This document shows, in pieces, positions 37,155 through 46,304 of a stretch of DNA of 64,000 nt. The position numbers and the translations under genes were made by a program. Each line of letters begins with the position of its first letter. Positions within the stretch are counted from its first letter, which is position 1. Origin of the DNA: Cyanobium usitatum str. Tous (lineage in GTDB: Bacteria; Cyanobacteriota; Cyanobacteriia; PCC-6307; Cyanobiaceae); contig NZ_PXXO01000011.1 in NCBI RefSeq assembly GCF_003011885.1, forward strand, positions 1 through 64,000, read 5' to 3'. The notes under the pieces are model-generated. The model saw nothing but the letters and a program-made list of their open reading frames with translations, was not told where the DNA came from and did not search any database.

Positions 37155-38249
37155 TCATTCGCCGATGGGTAGGTGCCGATACCTCCAATTCTGGCTGGTG
37201 TCGCTGATCAGCAGATCAGCGAGCCCAAGTTCCACTACGCAGGTGGCGGTGTCAGCGGCTCCGGCGTAGATCAGCAGTGAATCCTCCTGTTGGATGATGC
37301 CAGTGGGGAACACCACATTTGGCACAAATCCCAGACATTCATACTCCATCTCTGGTGCCAAGATCTGCTCTCCTGCGCTGAGAATCTTCGAGGGCTGATC
37401 GAGATCCAAAAGCAGCTTTCCAGCCCCATAGCTGCCGATGCCGCTTTCACCTTCGCCCTTATCGTTGCCGTGATATATCACCAACCATCCCTCCCTTGTG
37501 CGGATCGGTGGTGTGCCCGCGCCGATGCGGCCGCAATCCCAGCCTGCACTAGAGCCCAGCAGGGGCTGGTGCTTGCCCCAATGCAGTAGATCGGGTGATG
37601 AGGCCAGCCAAATCTCCGGACGGGAAAAATCATGGGCAGTGGTGGGCCGATGCAGCGCGAAATACTGGCCGCCGATACGCTCAGGGAACAGCACCACATC
37701 CTTGTTTTCCGGGCAGAAGATCGGCCCGTGGAACTTGAAGGAGCTGAAATCAAGTGTAGAGGCCAAGGCTGTTGCCGCACCGTGGGGGGATACGGCTACA
37801 TAGGTGATATAAAAATGACCATCAATTGGCGTGATGCGGGGATCCTCGATGCCATAGCTCTCACAGCCGAGGCTGGGCCGGAGGATTTGCTGCTCACTGG
37901 GCTCGATCTGGCGCCCGTTAGCGCTGCGAACTACGCGCAGATGGGAGGTGGAAGTGAGTCGCAGCAGGCCCGTTTCCTTGATCTTCACCACCCTGGCATC
38001 TTCAACAATCAGTTCCTGCTCAGCCAGCCAGTCGATAACTATTTTTCCTGCCTCCAGATCCCAGTGCGGCAAACCCACGAAACCCGGCCGGATCTGCCGA
38101 GGCGCCTCGGCCACCCTGATCAGAAGCACAACTCCCTGCTCCGTTGTGACGGCGCCTGGATTGAAGGCGCCAACAACCCGCATGTCTTGCTGAGAAGGGG
38201 CAAGCTGCCCAGGGGTCAGCAGGCAGCTGCTAAATAAACGGGGTCTCAT
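37155..38249 (-). CDS. GH130 glycoside phosphorylase, short form
   Basis: The product has 364 residues forming a five-bladed beta-propeller of family GH130. The putative catalytic acid is D136 in the GIEDPRI motif. FPERIGGQYFALHRPTT carries the His-Arg pair expected near the phosphate site, and GAGTPPIRTREGWLVIYHG and GFVPNVVFPTG are further family motifs. GH130 members cleave beta-mannosides (1,4- or 1,2-linked) with phosphate, giving mannose-1-phosphate. It is the last gene of a four-gene operon and overlaps the oxidoreductase by 4 nt. The substrate cannot be fixed from sequence. Confidence 0.85.
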   Translation of the reverse strand: MRPRLFSSCLLTPGQLAPSQQDMRVVGAFNPGAVTTEQGVVLLIRVAEAPRQIRPGFVGLPHWDLEAGKIVIDWLAEQELIVEDARVVKIKETGLLRLTSTSHLRVVRSANGRQIEPSEQQILRPSLGCESYGIEDPRITPIDGHFYITYVAVSPHGAATALASTLDFSSFKFHGPIFCPENKDVVLFPERIGGQYFALHRPTTAHDFSRPEIWLASSPDLLHWGKHQPLLGSSAGWDCGRIGAGTPPIRTREGWLVIYHGNDKGEGESGIGSYGAGKLLLDLDQPSKILSAGEQILAPEMEYECLGFVPNVVFPTGIIQQEDSLLIYAGAADTATCVVELGLADLLISDTSQNWRYRHLPIGE

Positions 38250-39358
38250 CCGCCAGGCTCAGCTAGCCGGGTTGCCGCGCAGGCCATGGCAAGGGAGTTG
38301 CGGCCATTCTCCTCAGTGATCAGCCGTTGATGGGAACGATCGGCAATCCAGGCGATCTGGTCTACGAACAGTGCCCGCAGCAGCTCGCAATAGCGGCGCA
38401 TCTTCTCGGCCTCCAATCCAGCATGAAGATCGATCTTCTGATAGGTGTCAAAGTCTTTGTGGCGTCCTCGGGCTAGGCGCCTAGAGCCGCTATAGCTTTC
38501 GAGAACATCAAGCCTGGCGCCAGGGAAGATCTGCATCAACCTGCGCGATTGCTCTTCATCCACTACGGCCCGCAGCCGCACCCGAGTAGGTACCCATTCC
38601 TCCAGGGTCAATTCACCGTGTTCAAATAACAGCCTGAATTCCTGGCGCTCAAGCCGTGCCGGCTGGGTGAAGCCGTGATAGAAGTTTATTAGGGCACCAT
38701 TGCCGTAGCGCACCACGCACTGCACCTGCTCCTCAATGCCGGAGCCTGGGCGCAGAGTCCGCTGGGAGGAGACAACCTCTCCCTTCCCCAGCCAACCTTC
38801 GAATAGATCAAAGAAATGTACGCCATGTTCAATGAAGATGCCGCCACTTTTGGTGCGATCCCAGAACCAATGCTCGGCTGAAAGCCCCTCATCGCCGGCG
38901 GCATTGTCAAACCAGCCATGCAGGCACTCGCCGATCACCTTGGAATCGATCAGTTGGCGCACGGCCTCAAACAGCGGGTTGTAGCGCTGCATCAGGTTGG
39001 CGATGCAGAGGCGATCGCTGGAGCGGGCCAGCTGCAACAGCTCATCAGCCTGGGCCAGGCTTAGCGCCAGTGGCTTTTCGCAAATCACATGCTTGCCTGC
39101 CTCCAGGGCTGCACGCACCTGGCCGTAATGGAGGAAGGGCGGCGTGGCGATGTAAACAAGGTCAACCTGATCAAGTTGGAGCAGGCTCTCCACATCGAGG
39201 GTTTCAGCAATTCCAAAACGGCGGGCCATGGCGAGGGCCGCCTCTCGATGGGTGCCAGCCATCGCCACCAGCTCCGCCCCCTCAACTTGTAGAAACTGTT
39301 GGAGAGCAAATAGGCCAAACCCACCCGCTCCAATGGCGCCGATGCGGATCTTATTCAT
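38246..39358 (-). CDS. Gfo/Idh/MocA family oxidoreductase
   Basis: The product has 370 residues. The N-terminal NAD(P) site GAIGAGGFG (about 8-15), the EKPLALSLAQADEL motif near residue 95 with the catalytic lysine, and the C-terminal substrate domain with EHGVHFFDLFEGWLG are typical of the family. Members oxidise or reduce sugars, inositols and sugar nucleotides. Here it overlaps both neighbours by 4 nt, so its substrate is likely a sugar handled by the glycosyltransferase or the phosphorylases. Confidence 0.88.
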   Translation of the reverse strand: MNKIRIGAIGAGGFGLFALQQFLQVEGAELVAMAGTHREAALAMARRFGIAETLDVESLLQLDQVDLVYIATPPFLHYGQVRAALEAGKHVICEKPLALSLAQADELLQLARSSDRLCIANLMQRYNPLFEAVRQLIDSKVIGECLHGWFDNAAGDEGLSAEHWFWDRTKSGGIFIEHGVHFFDLFEGWLGKGEVVSSQRTLRPGSGIEEQVQCVVRYGNGALINFYHGFTQPARLERQEFRLLFEHGELTLEEWVPTRVRLRAVVDEEQSRRLMQIFPGARLDVLESYSGSRRLARGRHKDFDTYQKIDLHAGLEAEKMRRYCELLRALFVDQIAWIADRSHQRLITEENGRNSLAMACAATRLAEPGG

Positions 39359-41625
39359 GGCTTGGGGATTGAATGGCGAGCGAGTTCGATTAGTCGCATC
39401 TCCTGCAGAGCCAGGAGGAAGGCCAGGGTTGATTCGGCACCTTGGTTCATGTTTACGCTGTCGTCTTGAAGGCCATCGAAACAGCCGCCAGTGCGTGCGT
39501 CATAGAGCGGCAGGTGCAGGTCGTTGTCGCCTAGGAACCAGGCAAAGGCTCGCCAGGCCTCGCGCAGCCAGAAGCTATCGCCCGTAGCTGACCAGGCCTC
39601 AACGCAAGCCGACACTGAAGCGCAGGCCTCCAGTGGTTGCTGGTCGAAGGTGGCCCGCTGCTGGCCTCGGCGGTAGAAGCCATTGGAACCAATTGGCCTG
39701 AAATGGCCAGCTTCAGCGGTTTGCTCTGCCATCAACCAGCGCAGACTGCGCAGACCCACATCAAGGGCTTCGCTTCGATTCGACCAGCGGCCACTGAGGA
39801 TCAGGGCGTGCGGCAGGGAAGCATTGTCGTAACTCAGCACATCCTCAAACCAGGGCCATTCATCACCGGAGTTTTGATCGAAGGCCACCAGTAACTGATC
39901 GGTGAGGGTATCGCGCATCAGATCGACGGTTCGATCACCACTCAGCTTGCGCAGATACTCATGAATAGCCTTGAGTCCAAGGGCCCAGGCCCGTGGACTC
40001 GTTGTTTTGGTGACCGAGGGCAGCGCCAGCTGAAACAGATCCACTGCCCAGTGGCGCAAATCATCGCGGCGGGATCTGCCTACACAGGCAGCCAGGGCTA
40101 GCAAGGTGCGGCCCAGGCAATCATCGGAGCCATCCTCATCGAGCCAGGTGCGCTCGAAGCTCATGAAGTTATGAAATCGGCAAGTTCCTGGGATGTAGGC
40201 ATAGTTAATAAACGATGCATAACAAGTAGCCAGTGCTTGTACATCGGGCGTGGCATCGCCCGATTCTTCGAGCATTACAAGTAATTGCAGCGCGCGAACA
40301 TTGTCATCCGTGCAATATCCTTCCTTGAAATTGGGAAATGTGAATTTGGCGTGCTGATAAACACCTGTTGAATCCGAGATTCTCTTCAGATGCTCAAGCC
40401 TTAAGGCCGGCAGCTCGCGCGGTTCCTGCTCCAGAGGCTTGATTGGGGAGTGCAGCACCACTCCGTTGCCACGCTCTAGCCTGGCTCGCTCAAAAGAGTT
40501 GGCATAAAGTTCAGCTACCTGGCTCCAGATCATGCCCCTACCCAGTAGGTAGGCCTGCTTGCGCATGGCATGTCTACGCACTTCATCGATCAACAAACCG
40601 ATCAGGGCTTCGGCAATTGCATCACTGTTGCGAAAGGGCACTAACACGCCCCGGTCTTCAGCAAGCAGCTCTTCTGCGTGCCAGTAGGGAGTGGAGATCA
40701 CCGCCTTGCCGCAACCGAAGGCATAGGAGAGGGTGCCAGAGGTGATCTGATCACGGTTGAGATAGGGAGTGATATAAATATCCGCAACACCAAGAAAATC
40801 TTTAAGCTCTTCAGCGCTCACAAAGCGGTTATAGAAGATCACCTGCTTTCTCACCCCAAGCTCAAGGGCAAGCCTCTCAAGGCTTAAGCGATAGGTTTCG
40901 CCCTGCTCTCGTAGCAGATGGGGATGGGTGGCACCCAATACGATATAGACGACCTCGGGGAACACCTTGACCACCTCAGGTAAGGCCCGGATAACGTTTT
41001 CTATTCCCTTGGCTGGCGAGATCAGCCCAAAGGTAAGAAGAACTTTTTTGCCCTCAACACCAAACTGATCTTTGTAATAGTTGGGATCTACAAACGGCAT
41101 GTCTGGCACGCCATGGGGGATCACATCTAGATGATCTGCTTGCAACCCGTAGATTTCCTCAAGAATTCGGCGCCCCCGTTCACTCATCACAATGATCCGT
41201 GCTGAAAGTGCGGCGAGCTCCTTCATCACATGCAGATGTTCGGCGCTGGGCTCCTCCAGGATCGTATGGAGTTGGGTAACCACAGGGATATGGACGTGGC
41301 GTAAAAGTGTGAGGATATGCTTGCCAGCTGGGCCGCCATAGATGCCAAACTCGTGCTGGAGGCAGATGACATCAGTGTCGGTGAGATTCAGGAAATCGGC
41401 AGCGCGGCGATAGCTGCTCAAATCCTGCTCCGCAATCTCAAAACGAACTTCCGGTGGATAGGCGTAGCCTTCGGGAACGTCGTTTACCGCAACGATGAAG
41501 CATTCGTTGTCGGCTGCGTCGTCGGAGAGAGCTCGATAAACCGAGTGGGAGAAGGTGGCGATCCCACATTTCCTTGGCAGATAGTCGCCAATGATTGCAA
41601 TTTTTCGAGTAGATCTTGGCTTCAA
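39355..41625 (-). CDS. GT4 glycosyltransferase fused to alpha/alpha-toroid domain
   Basis: The product has 756 residues. Residues 1-400 form a GT-B glycosyltransferase of family 4 type: GDYLPRKCGIATF at the N-terminus, CLQHEFGIYGG, ISPAKGIENVIRALPEV and the donor-site region YRDQ-like ITPYLNRDQITSGTLSYAFGCGKAVIST. From about 415 a helical region with GYCTDDNVRAL, YASFINYAYIPG, ASLPHALILSG and NMNQGAESTLAFLLAL resembles six-hairpin (alpha/alpha)6 glycosidases. The two activities may build and trim the same glycoside. It is the second gene of the operon. Confidence 0.83.
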   Translation of the reverse strand: MKPRSTRKIAIIGDYLPRKCGIATFSHSVYRALSDDAADNECFIVAVNDVPEGYAYPPEVRFEIAEQDLSSYRRAADFLNLTDTDVICLQHEFGIYGGPAGKHILTLLRHVHIPVVTQLHTILEEPSAEHLHVMKELAALSARIIVMSERGRRILEEIYGLQADHLDVIPHGVPDMPFVDPNYYKDQFGVEGKKVLLTFGLISPAKGIENVIRALPEVVKVFPEVVYIVLGATHPHLLREQGETYRLSLERLALELGVRKQVIFYNRFVSAEELKDFLGVADIYITPYLNRDQITSGTLSYAFGCGKAVISTPYWHAEELLAEDRGVLVPFRNSDAIAEALIGLLIDEVRRHAMRKQAYLLGRGMIWSQVAELYANSFERARLERGNGVVLHSPIKPLEQEPRELPALRLEHLKRISDSTGVYQHAKFTFPNFKEGYCTDDNVRALQLLVMLEESGDATPDVQALATCYASFINYAYIPGTCRFHNFMSFERTWLDEDGSDDCLGRTLLALAACVGRSRRDDLRHWAVDLFQLALPSVTKTTSPRAWALGLKAIHEYLRKLSGDRTVDLMRDTLTDQLLVAFDQNSGDEWPWFEDVLSYDNASLPHALILSGRWSNRSEALDVGLRSLRWLMAEQTAEAGHFRPIGSNGFYRRGQQRATFDQQPLEACASVSACVEAWSATGDSFWLREAWRAFAWFLGDNDLHLPLYDARTGGCFDGLQDDSVNMNQGAESTLAFLLALQEMRLIELARHSIPKP

Positions 41626-43094
41626 GGATATTTCTCCAGTGGGTTGGCCTTCAATTTTCGCAATAACTCATCAACGGATACGGTGGCAAAAGTGGCTGAC
41701 TGATCGCTCATGGCGTAAGGTATGATCAGCTTATCGGCATGGATTAGTGATCCGCAACTATAGACAACATTCGGAACATATCCCTCTCTCTCCTCCTTGG
41801 TTGGCTCCAGCAGGGGCTCCTTGAGGCGGCCGATCACTTGGCTGGGATCGTTAATGTCGAGTAGAATCGCGCCTATGGTGTATCTACGCATTGGTCCAAC
41901 GCCATGGGTTAGTACCAGCCAGCCGGCATCGGTTTCGATAGGCGAGCCACAGTTGCCAATCTGAACGAACTCCCAGGGGTAGGTGGGCCGCATCAAAATA
42001 CGCTTTTCGTACCAGAAGTGCAGCTGATCTGAATACATCAGGTAGATATTCTCTCCATCCTGCCTGGAAAGCATGGCGTACGAGCCTCCCAGTTTCCTTG
42101 GGAATAGGGCCATGCCCTTATTTGCCACTTCAGGGCCGTTTAAGGTGCTTATCTTGAACTGGGTGAAGTCTTTAGTTTCCAGCAGCTGGGGGAAGACAAG
42201 CTGACCGTCATAGGCGCTATAGGTCGCATAATAGGTAGTCTGCCCGTTTTCCTCAAAAGCAACAAATCGAGCATCTTCAATGCCACGACTTTCGGTGGGA
42301 GAGGTGGGGAAGATAGCTCGCTCTGAGCAATCATCACCTGGGTCGAAGCTGAGCTCGTAGTTTGCGCGTGCCAGCGATAGTACGCTCTCCGCTATATGCA
42401 TGCTGTCTGTATTGGCGAGACGGTCACTGCGCAGGGCCTGGTTGGTTAACTCCTTGAGTTCCTCAAAGCTGAAAAAATCAGGCAGCTGATCCATCAGCCG
42501 CTGAGCAAGATGCGTAAGCAAGCCCATTTCAACAAGCTTTCGCTCGAAAAGATGCTTTTCATAGCTTGGGTTTGGATGCACATCAGCAGCTGCCACAAAG
42601 GGGCTCGGCTGATCGAGGGCGATGCCTCCCTCTCGGTTGATAACGCCAGTGCGAAAAACAATTGAGGAGATATGGCCTTCGCCCGTCGCCCGTAGGCTTA
42701 GGAGAAAGCGCATGCTGCCTTCATCGATTCCCGATTGATCCGGATGCCGCACGATTGACGGATTGAAGAGAGCCGCCGCTTCAAGGGAATATTCCAGCGT
42801 GAAATAGGCACCGATCAGCAGCCTTTCGCAGCGGTTTAGGGGCCGATCGGTGATCAGATGCTCGCTCACATGTCCGAAACGAGTGAGCAGAAAGGCCTGC
42901 AACTTTTCATGGCGGCCTTCAAAGCTCTTCAGCATGATTGTGGCTTCGCGCTCCGCCTCGGAGCGGCTTAGGGCCATGACCCGAGCAACAATTCGTTGAA
43001 TGCGTTCCCTGCCACTCGTTTCGAAGGCCCTTAAAAACACCCGCGAAGGGTCCGGTCGAATTTGAATATTTGTTCTGTTGACCTGAAGTGACAT
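41622..43094 (-). CDS. GH130 glycoside phosphorylase, long form
   Basis: The product has 490 residues. An N-terminal helical extension of about 110 residues precedes the GH130 propeller. Motifs are RGIEDARFVAFEENG (putative catalytic Asp), YAMLSRQDGENIYLMYSD, GNCGSPIETDAGWLVLTHGVGPMRRY and GYVPNVVYSCG. Where the short form has LHRP this one has LSRQDGEN, so the phosphate site may differ and hydrolysis is not excluded. It is the first gene of the operon, with 350 nt of non-coding sequence upstream. Confidence 0.84.
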   Translation of the reverse strand: MSLQVNRTNIQIRPDPSRVFLRAFETSGRERIQRIVARVMALSRSEAEREATIMLKSFEGRHEKLQAFLLTRFGHVSEHLITDRPLNRCERLLIGAYFTLEYSLEAAALFNPSIVRHPDQSGIDEGSMRFLLSLRATGEGHISSIVFRTGVINREGGIALDQPSPFVAAADVHPNPSYEKHLFERKLVEMGLLTHLAQRLMDQLPDFFSFEELKELTNQALRSDRLANTDSMHIAESVLSLARANYELSFDPGDDCSERAIFPTSPTESRGIEDARFVAFEENGQTTYYATYSAYDGQLVFPQLLETKDFTQFKISTLNGPEVANKGMALFPRKLGGSYAMLSRQDGENIYLMYSDQLHFWYEKRILMRPTYPWEFVQIGNCGSPIETDAGWLVLTHGVGPMRRYTIGAILLDINDPSQVIGRLKEPLLEPTKEEREGYVPNVVYSCGSLIHADKLIIPYAMSDQSATFATVSVDELLRKLKANPLEKYP

Positions 43095-43447
43095 GGTTTA
43101 TAGCCTGCCTAAGGGATCAAAAATGCTAGAAATAAAAAGTCGGGTTAAAAGCAAGAATATTGTTGCCTTTGTGTTTGGTACCCGTTCAGGCCTGGATTAC
43201 TGCTGCGAATATTTGCCTTGCTGCACCCTAGATGCTGGCTTCAATTTTGGTTGCATTTCAGGTAAAAAGTATTCGCGATATGTTCCCTTGATGCTGCGAT
43301 TTCAGCGACAGACTCACTTGCGACTCCAGTAGTCGTCCTTGCCTTGAGTTCGGCTTAGCTACTGCAGAACGAGTAACCCCTCCGCAGGGTCATCCAGGCG
43401 CTGGTCAGGAGCTGCTGCCGAGCGAGCTTGGTGTTGTTTCCAATGAA
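43095..43447. other. Upstream region of the GH130 operon
   Basis: About 350 nt with no supported gene. A TATAAA sequence lies 4 nt before the operon's ATG on the minus strand, too near to be a usual -10 for that start. The promoter must be further up. A weak plus-strand frame at 43093-43332 has no coding character. Confidence 0.4.
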
Positions 43448-44827
43448 TCACGCTTCCCCCCTTTGCACCCCGCTGCCGCAGCGGGTGCGTTGCCGTTCTT
43501 GCTTGCGGGCCAGCCGCTCGGTGATGCCGAGCTCAGCGCCTTTCCAGAGCCGATTGATCTCAGAGGTGAAGTGCTCGGCTAGCAGGGGGGACTCAAACAC
43601 CAGCAGGGTTTCGTCGTTCTGGTGGGCGGCTGAGGGGCTCCAGTTGAAGGAGCCGGTGATCACGGTGCGGTTGTCGATGACAGCCAGCTTGTGGTGGAGT
43701 TTGTCGCCGCTGGCCAGGCGTGGTGTGCCGACACTTTCCAGGGGGCGCTGCCAGGGGCGGTTCGCCGCTTCCACGCCGCAACGGTGATCGGGCAGTTGGG
43801 TGCCGAGCAGATCGAGCACTTCGCTGAAGGCGCGGTTTGCAAAGCCGGGATCGGCCAGTAGGCGGATGGTTACCCCCTGCCCCTGCAGGCGGGCCATGGC
43901 ATCGGCCAGCCGTTGTTCAGAGAGTACGAATAGGGCGAGATCCAGCTGCTTGCGGCTGCCGGAGAGCAACTTCTCCAATAGCAGCAGGCCCTGGTGGGGA
44001 TCGCTGCGGCGATGGGGCGCGAACAGCACCGTCACCGGCGTTGCCCCCACCAGCAACTTTTGGGGAGCTCCGCCGCCCTTGCCCAGCCCAAAGCGGCTGT
44101 CGGGCTGGCCGCCGGGGCCGTCGCCCCACATCCGCTCAAACTCGGCCAGAAAGGAGTTGGCCAGTTCACGGCTGCGCAGACGCAGCAGGTGATTGACGTT
44201 GCCGCGGCTGCGGTCTGCCCCCGGATCGCCGTGGATGCAGGAGGGGGTGAAATTGGCTGAGCCGGTCACCACCACGGCCCGGTCCACCACCATGAATTTG
44301 TGGTGCATGAGGCCACTGCCGGCGCTGCCATCTGCGGTGTCATCGATCAGGGGCACGCCGGCCCGCTGCAGGATTGCCACAGCGTCTCCCCAACCGAGGG
44401 CCTTGAGCTGCTCATGGCGTGTGCGCTGGTGTGGGGCCAGATCCGCCGGATGTTCTTCGCTCCAGGGGCTGCTGTAGGTGTTTTCCAGCACCACCTTCAC
44501 CGTCAGCCCCTCGCGGTGCTTAGCCGCCAGCGCTTCGGCCAGCTTCGGCAGCGACAGCTCCTGCACCGCTACCAGGATTTCCCGCCGCGCCGACTGAATA
44601 CTTGCCAGCACGAAAGCCTCGAGATCATCGCCCTGACGCCATTGACCGGTGATAGGGCTGCGGTAGCGGCTGGTTTCAGCGTGGTTGAAGGCCAGCTCGA
44701 TGCCCTTGGGCAGGGGCTTGGGCCGGGCTGACTGGCCAAGGAGCTGGGCGTCAGCGCTGCAGCCAGCTAAAGCCAAGCCCACAAGGCTTGCCCAGGCGAA
44801 GGGGTGGCGCGGCGAAAGGTTGGCCAT
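43448..44827 (-). CDS. Phospholipase D-family lipoprotein
   Basis: From the ATG at 44827 the product has 459 residues with a lipobox ending at C23 (LALAGCSAD). Two HKD motifs are complete: HHKFMVVD with GSANFT in the first half and HHKLAVID with GSFNWS in the second. This is the twin-site PLD fold of cardiolipin synthases, nucleases and phospholipases. The lipoprotein signal places it in the periplasm or outer membrane, which favours a lipase or nuclease role over cardiolipin synthase, which is normally anchored by N-terminal helices. Confidence 0.88.
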   Translation of the reverse strand: MANLSPRHPFAWASLVGLALAGCSADAQLLGQSARPKPLPKGIELAFNHAETSRYRSPITGQWRQGDDLEAFVLASIQSARREILVAVQELSLPKLAEALAAKHREGLTVKVVLENTYSSPWSEEHPADLAPHQRTRHEQLKALGWGDAVAILQRAGVPLIDDTADGSAGSGLMHHKFMVVDRAVVVTGSANFTPSCIHGDPGADRSRGNVNHLLRLRSRELANSFLAEFERMWGDGPGGQPDSRFGLGKGGGAPQKLLVGATPVTVLFAPHRRSDPHQGLLLLEKLLSGSRKQLDLALFVLSEQRLADAMARLQGQGVTIRLLADPGFANRAFSEVLDLLGTQLPDHRCGVEAANRPWQRPLESVGTPRLASGDKLHHKLAVIDNRTVITGSFNWSPSAAHQNDETLLVFESPLLAEHFTSEINRLWKGAELGITERLARKQERQRTRCGSGVQRGEA

Positions 44828-44884
44828 GGCAGCCCTGGGCGGTTGTACCCAGGGTTCCCACATTGGATCAAGCTGGGGCTTTAT

Positions 44885-45085
44885 CTAGTGGTGGCCCGGC
44901 ATCTCGGCGGTGCGCAGCATCACCACGAACCAACCAGTACCAATCAACACAGCGCTGAGCATGGCGGCTGGCAGGCCGAAGCGCATCAACACAACCGGCA
45001 CAATCAGCGGAAATGCCAAGGCTCCTGCCACCGGTGTGAGGGCGACGGCTGAGCGCTTCAGCGCCAAGGCTCGATTTAGAACCAT
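44885..45085 (-). CDS. Small two-helix membrane protein
   Basis: The product has 66 residues with a basic N-terminus and two hydrophobic helices (AGALAFPLIVPVVLM and AMLSAVLIGTGWFVVML). It overlaps the end of the DUF4912 gene by 10 nt and so is likely cotranscribed with it. The family is not recognised. Confidence 0.65.
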   Translation of the reverse strand: MVLNRALALKRSAVALTPVAGALAFPLIVPVVLMRFGLPAAMLSAVLIGTGWFVVMLRTAEMPGHH

Positions 45086-46149
45086 TCGCTTACGGCCTTT
45101 TCGGCTGGGTTGCTGTTGTCCTCAGGGGTAGAGCGGCTGAATTCCAGGGTGATGTTGCGCTTCTGCTCGCCATCGGCGGCGACCGCCTCGATCGGATAAA
45201 GCTGCTGACCATCGCGGAAGGGCACTTGCACCCGGAAGGTGCCATCGGCGGAAAGGGGCACCTCCTCACCGCCAATGGTGAGGCGGGCAGCGGGATCGGT
45301 GGCCCCATAGACAATCAGCTCAGCATCAGCCACAAGCCAGAACGAGCGTTGACGGGAGGCGACCCCGCCGATGCCAGAGGCGTTGCGGCCACTGGCCCAG
45401 ATGCCGGCACCAGAGGTGTTGAGTTCACTGGTGTCCAGGCCGGCTGCGTGTAGCTCATGAAAAGCCTCAGAACCCCTGCCAAGACTGCGCCAGCGGGCTG
45501 TAGCTGTTTGATATAGGCGTTCGTGTAGTCCTGCATCGGCTGGCTCCACCGGCGTCGGCAGGATGGCTGGAGCCGTGTCCAGCGAAAAGGGCACGAACTG
45601 GTCGAGAATTTGCTCGCTGGGGTGCTGGGCGGGTACCCGTGCCACTGAAGAGAAGGCCAGGGAGATCCAGCCGCCGCTGCCTTTGCGGTAGCCGAGTTCC
45701 ACCCGGTAATCCCGATCGCACAGGGGCACTGGCAGATACCACTCGGTGGCATGGCTGTCGACCACCACTTCCTGCAGGGTGTGGGGGTGGGCTGAGCCGC
45801 CCGGCAGGCCAGTCACGTCGGCGACGCGCAGGCAAAGCTGGGAGGCACCAGTTGCCAGGGCTGAGGCCCGATCGCTTTGGGAGATATCCCAGAACACATA
45901 GGCCCACTGGGGATCGCGGGGCAGAAATACGACGCTGGTATTTGCTGAGCTGGGTCGGGGAGCTGGGGGTAGCTCTGCTTCGATTGCCTTGAGACTGATG
46001 GGCGTGTCCTCCTCATCCTGGCGATCATTGATGGCGGCTAGGAGTTCATCCTTGGACTTACGGCTGTACAAGCCCACCCCAAGGTCCCTAGCGACCTGGC
46101 GAAGCTGACGCAGGGTCATGCGTGCCAATGCGGTGAATGCCTGCGTCAC
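45076..46149 (-). CDS. DUF4912-domain protein with SAP/Rho-N-like N-terminus
   Basis: The product has 357 residues. The N-terminal LRQLRQVARDLGVGLYSRKSKDELL resembles a Rho-N/SAP helix-extended-loop-helix. The DUF4912 core (VFLPRDPQWAYVFWDIS, then RVADVTGLPG and YLPVPLCDRDYRVELGYR) follows at about 70-170. The C-terminal part (LIVYGATDPAARLTIGGEEVPLSADGTFRV) looks like a beta-sandwich. Function unknown. Confidence 0.82.
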   Translation of the reverse strand: MTQAFTALARMTLRQLRQVARDLGVGLYSRKSKDELLAAINDRQDEEDTPISLKAIEAELPPAPRPSSANTSVVFLPRDPQWAYVFWDISQSDRASALATGASQLCLRVADVTGLPGGSAHPHTLQEVVVDSHATEWYLPVPLCDRDYRVELGYRKGSGGWISLAFSSVARVPAQHPSEQILDQFVPFSLDTAPAILPTPVEPADAGLHERLYQTATARWRSLGRGSEAFHELHAAGLDTSELNTSGAGIWASGRNASGIGGVASRQRSFWLVADAELIVYGATDPAARLTIGGEEVPLSADGTFRVQVPFRDGQQLYPIEAVAADGEQKRNITLEFSRSTPEDNSNPAEKAVSEWF

Positions 46150-46214
46150 AGCAACAGATTTCTTTTGGGATCAGTGTGGACGAGTTTCTCCTGGCTCGGG
46201 TAGCTCGATCTAGA

Positions 46215-46236
46215 GCCGTCAGTAGATGCTGACGGC
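46215..46236. repeat. Perfect 8-bp inverted repeat
   Basis: GCCGTCAG and CTGACGGC are separated by six bases, between the DUF4912 gene and the cpcG terminator. No T tract follows on either strand. Confidence 0.6.
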
Positions 46237-46255
46237 CTGGGTGCTGATGGCCCAC

Positions 46256-46281
46256 AAAAAAGGGCGGCCTTTTGACCGCCC
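46256..46281 (-). terminator. Rho-independent terminator of cpcG
   Basis: On the minus strand a GGGCGGTC / GGCCGCCC-type stem (six perfect pairs plus a G-C closing region, TTTT-rich loop) ends in six T. It lies about 23 nt after the cpcG stop codon. Confidence 0.9.
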
Positions 46282-46304
46282 GGGGATTTAGTTGGAGACA
46301 GGCT

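Noticed and set aside
43093-43332. 79-residue plus-strand ORF upstream of the GH130 operon
   Set aside because: Irregular composition with scattered Cys and aromatics, no ribosome-binding site, and it begins inside the divergent start codon region.
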